A stretch of DNA of 64,000 nt, taken from NCBI GenBank assembly GCA_003649445.1, contig QMRV01000006.1, forward strand, positions 1 to 64,000, written 5' to 3'. A program made the translations under genes and the position numbers. Within the stretch, counting starts at the first letter, position 1; every line of letters starts with the position of its first letter. Under the pieces are notes generated by a model that did no database searches, was not told where the DNA came from, and was given only the letters and a program-made list of their open reading frames with translations. Below are positions 40,553 to 49,237 of this stretch, in pieces. The stretch is from Thermoprotei archaeon (GTDB taxonomy: Archaea > Thermoproteota > Thermoprotei > Thermofilales > B15-G2).

Positions 40553-42423
40553 TGGAGTTTAAGGGAGGTTGGGTCGGTAAAATACTTAGGGTAAATCTTA
40601 CCGAAGGTAAGATAAAGACACAGAACTTATCTAAAGACTTGGCTCTAAACTTTATAGGAGGAAGAGGATTTGCTATAAAGATTCTTTGGGACGAGCTTCC
40701 AAGAGGAATAGATCCTCTTTCTCCAGAAAACAAGCTGATAGTAGCTACAGGTCCTGTTACAGGAACTCTTGTACCTAGTAGCGGCAAAATTGTCATAGCA
40801 TCGAAGTCTCCCTTAACTGGCGGCTACGGCGACGGAAACATAGGCTCTCTTATCTCAGCTAAGCTCAAAATGGCCGGTTACGACGCTATAGTAATTGAAG
40901 GAGCATCTAAGACTCCCGTATATCTGCACATAACACCAGACTCTGTTGAAATAAAGAAAGCAGATTACTTGTGGAATAAAGGTGCTATTGACGCAGATGT
41001 TGAACTTCGAAAAGAATACGGTTTTGATGTAGGAACACTAGTTATAGGTCCTGCCGGAGAGAACTTAGTTAAAATATCTACAGTAATGTCAGAGTTCGGT
41101 AGAGCGGGCGGAAGACCTGGCATGGGCGCTGTTTTTGGCTCGAAGAAATTAAAAGCAATTGTATGTGAGGGCTGGAAAGACATTCCTGTAGCAGATCTAG
41201 ATACAGTAGTAAAGCTGTACAAAGAGGCAGTAGATTTTCTAAAGAAGTCTCCGGCATACGGAAAGTGGATTCGTCAAGGAACTATGATGACTATTGAGTG
41301 GAGCCAAGAAGCATCTGTTCTACCTACATACAACTTTAGTGAAGGATTTTTCGAAGGATACAGCAAAGTCGGCGGAGAAATTATGGATAAGGAATATAAA
41401 GTGCTCAGAAAAGGCTGCCTCTTCTGCCCCATGCCCTGCGGCAACGTCTGTATTGCAAGAAAAGGCAGATATGCAGGAGTATGGGGCGAGCTAGACTACG
41501 AGAACGTAGCTATGTTTAGCTCGAATCTAGGAATAGACTCTATGGACGCTGTCATTAAGATGAACTTTATGGCTGACCAGTTAGGCTTAGAGGCTATTTC
41601 GGCTGGGTCGGCTATAGGTTTCGCCATGGAGCTTTATTCTAAAGGAATTATTTCAGCCAAAGACACAGGAGGCCTTAAGCTTGAGTACGGAAATGTCGAC
41701 GCAGCAATTAAGCTTATGGAAATGATAGCCTATAAAAAAGGATTTGGCGACCTGCTTGCAGAAGGAGTGAGAGCCGCTGCCGAGAAAATAGGCGGCAAGG
41801 CTATTGAAATAGCAATGCACGTTAAAGGACTCGAAATATCTGCCTATGACTGCCACGCAGCGCCCGGTATGGCTTTAGCCTACGGTACTTCGCCTATCGG
41901 CGCTCACCATAAAGATGCTTGGTTCATAGCCTGGGAGCTCAAAATGGGTAGAGACGTAATATCGAGAGAGAAAGTAGAGAGACTTATCGAAATGCAACGA
42001 ATAAGAGGCGGTATATTCGAGACTTTTACTGTCTGCCGTCTGCCATGGATAGAACTAGGCTTAGGCTTAGACTATTACGTCAAAGCATTCAACGCTATTA
42101 CGGGACTTAACTTTACTCTTGAAGATCATTATAGAGTAGCTGACAGAATATACAACTTGATAAGAGCTTTCTGGATAAGAGAATATGGCGAGTGGAGCAG
42201 AAAATACGACTATCCTCCCGAGAAGTGGTTTAAAGAACCACTAACTAAGGGTCCTTTAGCTGGACGAAAGCTTGACAAAGAGAAATATGACCAGCTACTC
42301 TCCTACTACTATGAAGCAAGAGGCTGGGATGAAAACGGTGTGCCTAAGAAAGAGACTTTAAAGAAACTAGGCTTAGACTACGTTATTAGTGAGTTAGAAA
42401 AAATAGGCTTAACGTTAAGGTAG
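40552..42423 (+). CDS. aor: Tungsten aldehyde:ferredoxin oxidoreductase family protein
   Basis: Oxidises aldehydes to acids with ferredoxin as acceptor, using a tungstopterin and one [4Fe-4S] cluster. The 623-residue protein has the N-terminal pterin-binding segment NKLIVATGPVTGTLVPSSGK (60-79), the cluster motif C289-x2-C292-x3-C296 (CLFCPMPC), HAAPGMALAYGTSPIGAHH and a later Cys in FTVCRLPW as fourth ligand. Length fits AOR. It is coupled to the upstream ferredoxin-like subunit, which classic AOR lacks. The exact aldehyde is unknown. Confidence 0.92.
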   Translation: MEFKGGWVGKILRVNLTEGKIKTQNLSKDLALNFIGGRGFAIKILWDELPRGIDPLSPENKLIVATGPVTGTLVPSSGKIVIASKSPLTGGYGDGNIGSLISAKLKMAGYDAIVIEGASKTPVYLHITPDSVEIKKADYLWNKGAIDADVELRKEYGFDVGTLVIGPAGENLVKISTVMSEFGRAGGRPGMGAVFGSKKLKAIVCEGWKDIPVADLDTVVKLYKEAVDFLKKSPAYGKWIRQGTMMTIEWSQEASVLPTYNFSEGFFEGYSKVGGEIMDKEYKVLRKGCLFCPMPCGNVCIARKGRYAGVWGELDYENVAMFSSNLGIDSMDAVIKMNFMADQLGLEAISAGSAIGFAMELYSKGIISAKDTGGLKLEYGNVDAAIKLMEMIAYKKGFGDLLAEGVRAAAEKIGGKAIEIAMHVKGLEISAYDCHAAPGMALAYGTSPIGAHHKDAWFIAWELKMGRDVISREKVERLIEMQRIRGGIFETFTVCRLPWIELGLGLDYYVKAFNAITGLNFTLEDHYRVADRIYNLIRAFWIREYGEWSRKYDYPPEKWFKEPLTKGPLAGRKLDKEKYDQLLSYYYEARGWDENGVPKKETLKKLGLDYVISELEKIGLTLR

Positions 42424-44403
42424 TTATCTCCAAGAAGTACCTACTATTTTTTCGAATTCTTCGAGGAATTTGCTCCAGTATTCTTTTGCTGCCTCGACTT
42501 TGTTTTTCTGTACTTTCTCTAACCACTTTTTAGCTGTCTCGTTGCCTTTCTTCGCTTCATCTTCGACGTATGTTACAAATATGTCTATTGTTCTTTCTCC
42601 TTCCCAGAAAACTGGTTTGCACCCTGCCTTGACATCATATTCTATTACTTTCTTTACTAGCTCTTTGCTGTGCTCGTATAGATTTACGTTTGTGCCTAGT
42701 GCTGTGTTGAATAGCTTGTCAGCTATCTTCTCCCACCATCCTCTGTGGAATCTGCAGAAGCCATAGTTCTCAGAGTAAAGTTCTTTGAATAACCTGTCTG
42801 CGCAGACTTTGGCGAACTCTTCTGGCTCCATAAATGGTGCGTGGTATTTTGTCATGAATGTTCCTTGGAATGGTAGTGGTACTAAGAAGGCTGGGTCCCA
42901 GTACTGGCAAGGTGTAATTGCTCCTTTCTCGCCGAAAGGTACATAGACTGCTAAGTCTTCAAACTTCTTTCCTAGCTTCTCTACTCTATCTTTGTATTTT
43001 TCAGTGAGCTTGTGTGTAGCAGGTCTGCTTCCTTCACCTATTATCTTGGCTACTTCTGTTTCAGCGAAAGCTATTTTTTCAGCTAGCTGTGCTACTAGCT
43101 CAGCGTTGTGTTTAGAGTATTCTAGTTTGAAGTTCTCTATATCGAAGTATGGTTTCCCGCTGACGCCTAGTTCTTCGGGCTGAAGTAGTCCTAGGTGTAG
43201 AGCCTCTAGTACCCATGCAACAGTGTTGCCGAACTCTATGGCGTCAAATCCCATTGCATCTACCGCGTGAACAGCAGTGTGTGCTGCGTCGAGATCAAAT
43301 ATTCCGCACAGAGGTCCATTTGCGCTGTAAGGCTCGTAGTCGACTTTATAGGGTCCTTCAACTTTCTTACATACTGCTACACATGGCTCGCCGCATGTCT
43401 TGAAACTCTTCTTTTCGATTATTCTCTCGTTGAACTGTTTGAGATAGTGGTTAACGATATATTCGTTGTACATTTTCATTCTGGTTTCTATATCGAGGTA
43501 CATCTGCCTCCAGTTGAACATTAATGTTCTGTCTTTTAGTGTAGAGTAGTTTCCGCCGAAAGTACCCCCTGACTTTATCTTCTCATTATAGCGGTACTTT
43601 ACTGTAGCCGAAGTAACTGCTTCGCTGTACTTTTTACCTAGTGCTTGAGAGAACAGTTCGTCTAGCTTCTTTATGTCCTTAACTAGCTCTACTTTCCTCC
43701 AGTCGTAGTCTCCTCCAAAGGCAATAGCTACAACATTGTGGGCTCTGTAGAGAACAGATCCTCCTCCACCTCTTGCCATCCAATCTTCTGCTCCCTCGTC
43801 TACTTCACCGTTACGTATTACAGCTGAGAAAAGTCCGCCGTTATTCGTATTTAGGGCTGCAGGCCCTATTACAGCTATTCTGAAAGTTAAGTATTTTCCA
43901 TCTTTAATGTAAAAGTCTTTTATTTTCTCTAAGACATATTCATGAAGTGCGTAAACTCCTTTTTTATCTTTATATTCTTTGAATATTTTCATTAATTCTT
44001 CTTTGCTTATAGTCTCCCATTTAACTTCTATTCCTTTTTCTGTACCCTTTAGCGCTACTATTAGGGGCTTGTCGCTTTTACCCTCTATTGTAATGTAGTC
44101 TACTCCAAGGTATTTGAATGCATATGCCGCTCCTCCCATTGTTGATACATAGAATCCTCCTGTTAATGGTGATCTAAAGCATCCGATGAGCCTATGAGAT
44201 CCTGGTAGAACTCCCCCAGCTAATTTGCCCATTCCGAGGCACAGAACATTATGTTCATCGTAGATATCGTATTTGTGGCTCTCGTAAAGCTCAAGGTGGC
44301 AGTATATTCCCCAGTCAACGGGCCCTAGGATGTCTTCTCTATCTACTTTCTCTATTCTGATTTCGCGTTTACTGACATTTAAAAATGCAACTTTATTTTC
44401 CAT
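42424..44403 (-). CDS. gor: Glyceraldehyde-3-phosphate:ferredoxin oxidoreductase (GAPOR)
   Basis: A 659-residue tungsten enzyme of the AOR family. Its length, the SVLPGSHR-like GVLPGSHRLIG (64-74), STMGGAAYAFKYLGVD (87-102), IGPAALNTN, and the cluster motif C337-x3-C341-x3-C345 (CGEPCVAVC) with YEPYSANGPLCG after it match the GAPOR subfamily of Pyrococcus rather than ordinary AOR. It would oxidise glyceraldehyde-3-phosphate irreversibly to 3-phosphoglycerate in the modified Embden-Meyerhof pathway, yielding reduced ferredoxin. It converges on aor with no gap between stop codons. Confidence 0.88.
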   Translation of the reverse strand: MENKVAFLNVSKREIRIEKVDREDILGPVDWGIYCHLELYESHKYDIYDEHNVLCLGMGKLAGGVLPGSHRLIGCFRSPLTGGFYVSTMGGAAYAFKYLGVDYITIEGKSDKPLIVALKGTEKGIEVKWETISKEELMKIFKEYKDKKGVYALHEYVLEKIKDFYIKDGKYLTFRIAVIGPAALNTNNGGLFSAVIRNGEVDEGAEDWMARGGGGSVLYRAHNVVAIAFGGDYDWRKVELVKDIKKLDELFSQALGKKYSEAVTSATVKYRYNEKIKSGGTFGGNYSTLKDRTLMFNWRQMYLDIETRMKMYNEYIVNHYLKQFNERIIEKKSFKTCGEPCVAVCKKVEGPYKVDYEPYSANGPLCGIFDLDAAHTAVHAVDAMGFDAIEFGNTVAWVLEALHLGLLQPEELGVSGKPYFDIENFKLEYSKHNAELVAQLAEKIAFAETEVAKIIGEGSRPATHKLTEKYKDRVEKLGKKFEDLAVYVPFGEKGAITPCQYWDPAFLVPLPFQGTFMTKYHAPFMEPEEFAKVCADRLFKELYSENYGFCRFHRGWWEKIADKLFNTALGTNVNLYEHSKELVKKVIEYDVKAGCKPVFWEGERTIDIFVTYVEDEAKKGNETAKKWLEKVQKNKVEAAKEYWSKFLEEFEKIVGTSWR

Positions 44404-44542
44404 ACAGCACTACTAACAATTGGAGAGTTATAAGACTTACTAGCTGAAATCAAGATTCTCTATAACTATTTTCTCAGGTACTTCGACTACGTATCGTTTA
44501 TTGTATAAGAAGCAGTTAAAGAAACTTATAAAATATCTAGGC

Positions 44543-46117
44543 TTAGATGAGCCCTGCCTTTTTGGCCCAAGAGACGTATCCTTTGCGGGCTAGTGTGAAG
44601 AGATTTGCTCTAGCTTTGTACTTGATGTCTCCCTGCTTATACATTTCCTTAAATGTCTTCATGTATTCTTCTTTGTTTTTAGCTGATGTAAGTGCTTCAA
44701 CTGCTTTCTCTGTCATAAATAAGTCCACGTCAGCCTTGTGGTGTTCGCCGAACTCTACTTTAATAGTATCTTTTAACTTCTCTACGTGGAATATTTTTCC
44801 GGCAATGTAGTAGTTTAGTATAGATCCCTTCTTTAATTCGCTGAATATTTCTGGGTGTACTGCAAGATATGATGCTAGTTTCTTGCTTATGTCTTCTTTT
44901 TCTTCGGCTACTTTTTCTACTTTAATTAAGTCTTTAATAAATACTACTAGATCCATGGCCTCATAGGGTTTTCTCTCAAGCTGTATTCCGTATTTAAGGT
45001 TTCTGTAGCAGAATGGACAGCAGGATAACAGAATTTCTGGCTTTATTTCATCAAAGTCTTTAAGTCTGTATTTTGCTACGTCTAATGAAAGGTCGGCATG
45101 CGAAGAGATGATAGATCCTCCACAGCATATAGTGTATTCTCTTGTTCTGAGGGGTTCTACGAACTCTACATCAGGTATAGCCTTAATGACGTTTCGTGGA
45201 GCCTCGTAGACTCCGCTGTGTCTGCCTAAGTGACAGGGGTCGTGGTAACTTACTCTAATTCTTCTTCCGGGAGACTTAAATGAAATTCTCTTTTCTTTTA
45301 TAGCAGTGTCTAGGAGTTCTACTGTATGGACTACTTTTATGTCGGCTTTGTATTTCTCTATGTAGTGTTCACGGAAAACTCTGTAGCATCCCGCACAGGA
45401 TGTTATAACGTATTTAGCTCCAGTCTTCTTTATTTGCTCAATGTTATGTTCTATAAAATCTTTTACATCTTTTTCTCCTCCTATGATCATTGCCGCGAAG
45501 CCGCAGCACCACTCATCTTCTAAGAGAGTGAAGTCTATTCCGAGTTTAGATAGTATTTGAACCGTTGCTTGAGCTATTTCTGTCGTAATATGATTAGCTG
45601 TACATCCTGCGAAGTAAACATATTTCGCGTGCTCTCCTACTTTAACATTCACTTGGTCTGAGATTTCATCAAGCCATTCAAGTCTATCTTCGTGTAGCTG
45701 CTTGTACGGGTTGTAGTTCTCCTTTAGTGATTTTATTACTGTACGGTGAGTATCCATTATTAAGCCGTTTTCGTATAGGTCTTTTCTGAAAGCTTCCATT
45801 ATTGATACAAAGTCTACTCCTTTACCCATTTTTGCTATACAGACTTCGCGGCAGAGTCCGCACTCGAGGCATGTGTAAATATATTCTACGAAAGATTTGT
45901 CGGGTTCTAGTCTACCTTCAACAACTGCTTGGATATTTAGTATACGTCCGCGTGCAGTGTAGGCGTCGAAACCTAGGAGCTCTCTTATAGGACATACTTT
46001 GTATATGTTTTTACCTGTAGAAGCTATTTTGACAGATTCTCTGCATTCTTGGCATCTAGCACAGCTGTAAAGCTCGTCTAAAACTTCTTTAATATATTTA
46101 AGCTTCATACACATCAC
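44543..46117 (-). CDS. Fe-S oxidoreductase with two CCG domains (GlcF/HdrD-like)
   Basis: A 524-residue protein. The N-terminal part has two [4Fe-4S] motifs (CARCQEC then CP, and CLECGLCREVC). Two CCG domains follow: FAGCTAN with WCCGFAA and SCAGCYR, then YHDPCHLG with ICCGGS and SCCPFCYR. This is the GlcF/HdrD/LutA-type arrangement. A C-terminal extension of about 110 residues is unusual. It overlaps the FAD-linked oxidase gene by 20 bp (ATG 46117; ATG 46108 is an alternative), so they form a two-subunit oxidase. Confidence 0.88.
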   Translation of the reverse strand: MMCMKLKYIKEVLDELYSCARCQECRESVKIASTGKNIYKVCPIRELLGFDAYTARGRILNIQAVVEGRLEPDKSFVEYIYTCLECGLCREVCIAKMGKGVDFVSIMEAFRKDLYENGLIMDTHRTVIKSLKENYNPYKQLHEDRLEWLDEISDQVNVKVGEHAKYVYFAGCTANHITTEIAQATVQILSKLGIDFTLLEDEWCCGFAAMIIGGEKDVKDFIEHNIEQIKKTGAKYVITSCAGCYRVFREHYIEKYKADIKVVHTVELLDTAIKEKRISFKSPGRRIRVSYHDPCHLGRHSGVYEAPRNVIKAIPDVEFVEPLRTREYTICCGGSIISSHADLSLDVAKYRLKDFDEIKPEILLSCCPFCYRNLKYGIQLERKPYEAMDLVVFIKDLIKVEKVAEEKEDISKKLASYLAVHPEIFSELKKGSILNYYIAGKIFHVEKLKDTIKVEFGEHHKADVDLFMTEKAVEALTSAKNKEEYMKTFKEMYKQGDIKYKARANLFTLARKGYVSWAKKAGLI

Positions 46118-47525
46118 CTAGAATCTTAAATGCTCCAGGATTCATTATGCAGTTGGGATCTAGCGCCTTCTTTATTTTAACTAACACGTTCCACCACTCT
46201 TTTCTTAAAAGCTCTACTACGATTGGGTAAAGCCCTACTCCTGTCCAGTAAAAGCATCCTCCGTACTTAATTACCTCTCTCTTTCTTTCTTCCCAGTACT
46301 TTAGCACTACTTCTCGCTGTTTCTTGTCTAATGAACTAAAGTATGGGTGAGCTGTGAATACACATACTGTTCTTCCAGCGCACATTGCTGTTATTATGTA
46401 CTTTATTCCAAACTTGTCGAACTTATACTTCTTAAATAATTCAACTGACTTCTTAGTCGCTTCAACTATTCTCGTAGTTTCAAGTAGGTGGCAGGACCCA
46501 GCCCATTCGGGGCCCCATTCAAATAGAGGAGTTATCATCTCGTATTTTGCGTTCCAGAACATTTCCGGAAACATCGTACCTAAGTCGATGCCTCCGTGTT
46601 TTACCGCTATTGAGTCAAGGTACTCTTTAATGGCTTCACCTATCTTCTGTGTCTCGGCTTCAATCACATATACGAAGAGAGCTTCTATACCAGTAAAAGC
46701 TGTGGCAGCGTCTGGGAGTATGTACTCTATGCTTTTTCTATTACATAAAATAACTAAGTCTTCGGCGAGCCCTGTTCTCTGAATTTGATAAAATGCTCTA
46801 GCACAGGATTCTAAGTCTTTATATCCAAAACACCCATAAAGCACTGCTTCTGGCTTAGGGTATACTTTCAGCGCTACCTTCGTTTTTACTCCAAGTATAC
46901 CATGATCCCCTAGGAACAAGCCTGTAAGATCGGGGCCGAAACAATATCTAGCGAATCGCTTAGCGTAAGGATTTACTGCAGTACCTGTCTCTAGCACTTC
47001 TCCGGTAGGCAAAACTACTTCAAGCGATACTACGCTGTCCGGGGCCTGCCCCCACTTAGCTCCTCCAAGACCTGTAGAATTACATGAAATGGATCCTCCT
47101 ATTGTTGCAGCGTGCCCGCTGTAGGGACCTCGGTATCCTAGTTTGTATCCCCTTTTATCTACTTCATAAAGTAAATTAGCCCACGTTATTCCCGCCTCTG
47201 CTTCAACCACTAACCTGTCTTCGTCTATATCTAACACTTTATTCATTCTTGTCATGTCGATCATTATACCTCCTTTGAGAGGTAGACAGGCACCACACAT
47301 GGATACTCTACCGCCTGTCGCCATTACCGGAGTCTTTGTTTCGTTAGCTAGCTGAACTATACTGACTACTTCGTCTACACTTTTCGGTCTTACAACTATG
47401 TCTGGTTTATGTGGAGGAAGAGGTGACGCATCCCGTGAATACGCTATAAGAACATGTTCTTCATCGCTGACATTCTGTTCTCCCACTATTTCTTTCAGCT
47501 TGTCATATAGAGGGTGATGGGGCAT
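46098..47525 (-). CDS. FAD-linked oxidase (GlcD/VAO-type)
   Basis: A 475-residue flavoprotein of the vanillyl-alcohol oxidase/PCMH superfamily, as in GlcD and D-lactate dehydrogenases. It has PDIVVRPKSVDEVVSIVQ (about 40-57), the FAD pyrophosphate motif TGGRVSMCGA, the GPYSGHAATIGGSISCNSTGLG segment (split over about 133-154) and GDHGILGVKTKV. The C-terminal LDPNCIMNPGAF block is typical of the family. With the overlapping Fe-S protein it would oxidise a 2-hydroxyacid such as lactate, glycolate or glycerate and pass electrons on. The substrate is not fixed by the sequence. Confidence 0.88.
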   Translation of the reverse strand: MPHHPLYDKLKEIVGEQNVSDEEHVLIAYSRDASPLPPHKPDIVVRPKSVDEVVSIVQLANETKTPVMATGGRVSMCGACLPLKGGIMIDMTRMNKVLDIDEDRLVVEAEAGITWANLLYEVDKRGYKLGYRGPYSGHAATIGGSISCNSTGLGGAKWGQAPDSVVSLEVVLPTGEVLETGTAVNPYAKRFARYCFGPDLTGLFLGDHGILGVKTKVALKVYPKPEAVLYGCFGYKDLESCARAFYQIQRTGLAEDLVILCNRKSIEYILPDAATAFTGIEALFVYVIEAETQKIGEAIKEYLDSIAVKHGGIDLGTMFPEMFWNAKYEMITPLFEWGPEWAGSCHLLETTRIVEATKKSVELFKKYKFDKFGIKYIITAMCAGRTVCVFTAHPYFSSLDKKQREVVLKYWEERKREVIKYGGCFYWTGVGLYPIVVELLRKEWWNVLVKIKKALDPNCIMNPGAFKILGDVYEA

Positions 47526-47625
47526 GAAGATCTAGAAATACTTCTCGACAGGCGTATAAATTGTTTTTCACAAAAGCTTAAATTTCACGCTACGAGGTAG
47601 AGAAATAGTCAATGACGAAAACTGG

Positions 47626-47673
47626 ATGATGAAAAAGGCTAAGTGATAAAGTGATCGACCGGATGCTCTCTGA
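47626..47673 (+). ncRNA. C/D box sRNA candidate
   Basis: C box atgatga (47626-47632), 10-nt guide (47633-47642), D'-like gtga (47643-47646), C'-like gtgatcg (47651-47657), guide accggatgctct (47658-47669) and D box ctga (47670-47673). It lies alone in the 197-bp gap between the FAD-oxidase gene and the sugar kinase gene. Confidence 0.55.
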
Positions 47674-47722
47674 CGTTTTATTCACGGAAAATGATAAAAG
47701 TTTAGAAGCAGATATGTAATCA

Positions 47723-48694
47723 ATGATTTGGGCTGGCGTAGACGGCGGCGCTACTAAGACTCTAGCTGTCGTTGTTTCAGAGAAAAGGGAAATCGGTGTA
47801 GGCATAAGTGGTCCATCAAATTACCATGATGTAGGTCTGGAAAAAGCTGTCGCAAACCTTCGCGAAGCACTAGATCAGGCTCTAAGCCAAATAGGAGGAA
47901 AAATGCCTGTGACTTCTGCGTGCTATGGTCTAGCTGGCCTAGACTCGCCCAGTGACTTTACAGTAGTTGAAGAAGCAATTACAAAAGTGAAGCTGGCTGA
48001 CAAAAACTTCGTTGTACATGATTCAGTTATAGCTATATACGGCGCTACCGGAGGAAACAAAGGAATAATTGTTATAGCTGGAACAGGCTCTGTTGCCGCA
48101 GGTCTTGACGATAAAGGAAACTACATTAGAGTAGGAGGATGGGGTCCTCTGCTAGGAGACGAAGGCAGCGCCTATATGATTGGCAGAGAAGCACTAGCAC
48201 ATGCGCTTAAAGCTTACGATGGAAGAGGAGAAAAAACAAGTCTTCTTGACAGAATTATAGAGAAATACAATTTAAAACAGGTAGAAGAAATAATTGATAT
48301 TTTCTACAGAAAAGGCGTTTCTGTAACTGAAGTAGCTTCATTAGCCAAAATAGTAAGCGAAGAAGCGCTTAAAGGAGACAAAGTAGCGAAAATGATTTTA
48401 GAAAAGGCCGCGAAAGAAATAGCTTTACACATAGTAGCTGTATATAAGAGACTTGGTTTTCGAGAAAAAATTGACGTAGCCCTAATAGGAGGAGTATTTA
48501 GGGCAGGAGAACTAATACTATCTCCTCTCAAGAAATATCTTGCAGAAAAATCTATTGAAGTCAATTTAATTAAGCCAAAGTACCCTCCAGCTATCGGCGC
48601 TTTAATAATAGCTATTAAGAACACTGCCCCCGAGTTTTTATCTGCAGAAATACTGGAAGAAGCAAATAAGGCTGTAGAAAGATACTATGGTTAG
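47723..48694 (+). CDS. BadF/BcrA-type ATPase, probable N-acetylglucosamine or hexose kinase
   Basis: A 323-residue ASKHA-fold kinase. It has the phosphate 1 motif GVDGGATKT (5-13), the VVHDSVIAIYGAT block near 95, the VIAGTGSVAAG motif near 115, GGWGPLLGDEGSAYMIG near 139, and the adenosine motif ALIGGVFRAG near 252. Crenarchaeal members of this family are broad-specificity hexokinases or GlcNAc kinases. The ATG is 47723. It overlaps the next small gene by 8 bp. Confidence 0.88.
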   Translation: MIWAGVDGGATKTLAVVVSEKREIGVGISGPSNYHDVGLEKAVANLREALDQALSQIGGKMPVTSACYGLAGLDSPSDFTVVEEAITKVKLADKNFVVHDSVIAIYGATGGNKGIIVIAGTGSVAAGLDDKGNYIRVGGWGPLLGDEGSAYMIGREALAHALKAYDGRGEKTSLLDRIIEKYNLKQVEEIIDIFYRKGVSVTEVASLAKIVSEEALKGDKVAKMILEKAAKEIALHIVAVYKRLGFREKIDVALIGGVFRAGELILSPLKKYLAEKSIEVNLIKPKYPPAIGALIIAIKNTAPEFLSAEILEEANKAVERYYG

Positions 48695-48923
48695 GTGTAA
48701 AGACTGTATTTTTTACGAAGAGGTATTTGCTGGAACAGGTACGTGTACATGTAAGAAAATCTATATACTGCAGCCGGAAATCGAAAGAAACTGTGAGGAG
48801 TTCGTTCCAAGAGATGTTCTTAGAGAAGATTTCTTCGATAGAGTACTTCCTCAAATATCTAAAGTTAAAAGAAAAAAGAAAGAGGGATTTCTTGCGAGGC
48901 TCAAAAAGTATTTAAGTAGGTAG
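48687..48923 (+). CDS. Small cysteine-motif protein
   Basis: A 78-residue protein with an N-terminal cysteine cluster (CKDCIFY, then CTCKK and NCEEF) that probably binds a metal, and a very basic C-terminus (KVKRKKKEGFLARLKKYL). The first 20 residues resemble the N-terminus of the protein at 60371-61183 (CRDCIFF). Function is unknown. Its overlap with the kinase gene suggests co-translation. Confidence 0.65.
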   Translation: MVRCKDCIFYEEVFAGTGTCTCKKIYILQPEIERNCEEFVPRDVLREDFFDRVLPQISKVKRKKKEGFLARLKKYLSR

Positions 48924-48949
48924 GGTGTCATTCTGAGAGAATAAAACAA

Positions 48950-49237
48950 GTGGTACTCATGTTTGCAGCTAGTTACGATGAGATAGTTATAAACTCCAAG
49001 AAAAGAGTCACTATATTCGATTTCCCATTAAAATTTTATAAAAAGTACTTAGCTGATAAACTAAAGTTTGTCAAAGTACTTTCCATTAAGAGAAAATATA
49101 GCTATTATTCTGGACCCAGAATCCTAGTTAAAGTAAATAAGAAAGACGCCGATGAAATACGCGCTTATCTATTAGTAGTCTTAAGTGAAGACTACGATTG
49201 GAATTTATTAGAATATGAGGAAAACTCTATAGAATGA
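48950..49237 (+). CDS. Unknown small protein
   Basis: A 95-residue protein with no recognised family. It has strand-helix-strand character (RVTIFDFPLKFYKKYLADKL, PRILVKVNKKDADEIRAYLLVVLSED) and could be a small ferredoxin-like fold. GTG 48950 is the longest start and ATG 48959 an alternative. It overlaps the start of the THUMP methyltransferase gene by 4 bp, implying a shared transcript. Confidence 0.55.
   Translation: MVLMFAASYDEIVINSKKRVTIFDFPLKFYKKYLADKLKFVKVLSIKRKYSYYSGPRILVKVNKKDADEIRAYLLVVLSEDYDWNLLEYEENSIE

Noticed and set aside
46354..46782. 142-residue plus-strand ORF
   Set aside because: It lies wholly antisense to the FAD-linked oxidase gene and has no recognisable protein features.
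47590..47805. 71-residue minus-strand ORF
   Set aside because: It covers the sRNA candidate and the start of the sugar kinase gene in antisense; composition looks like a shadow.
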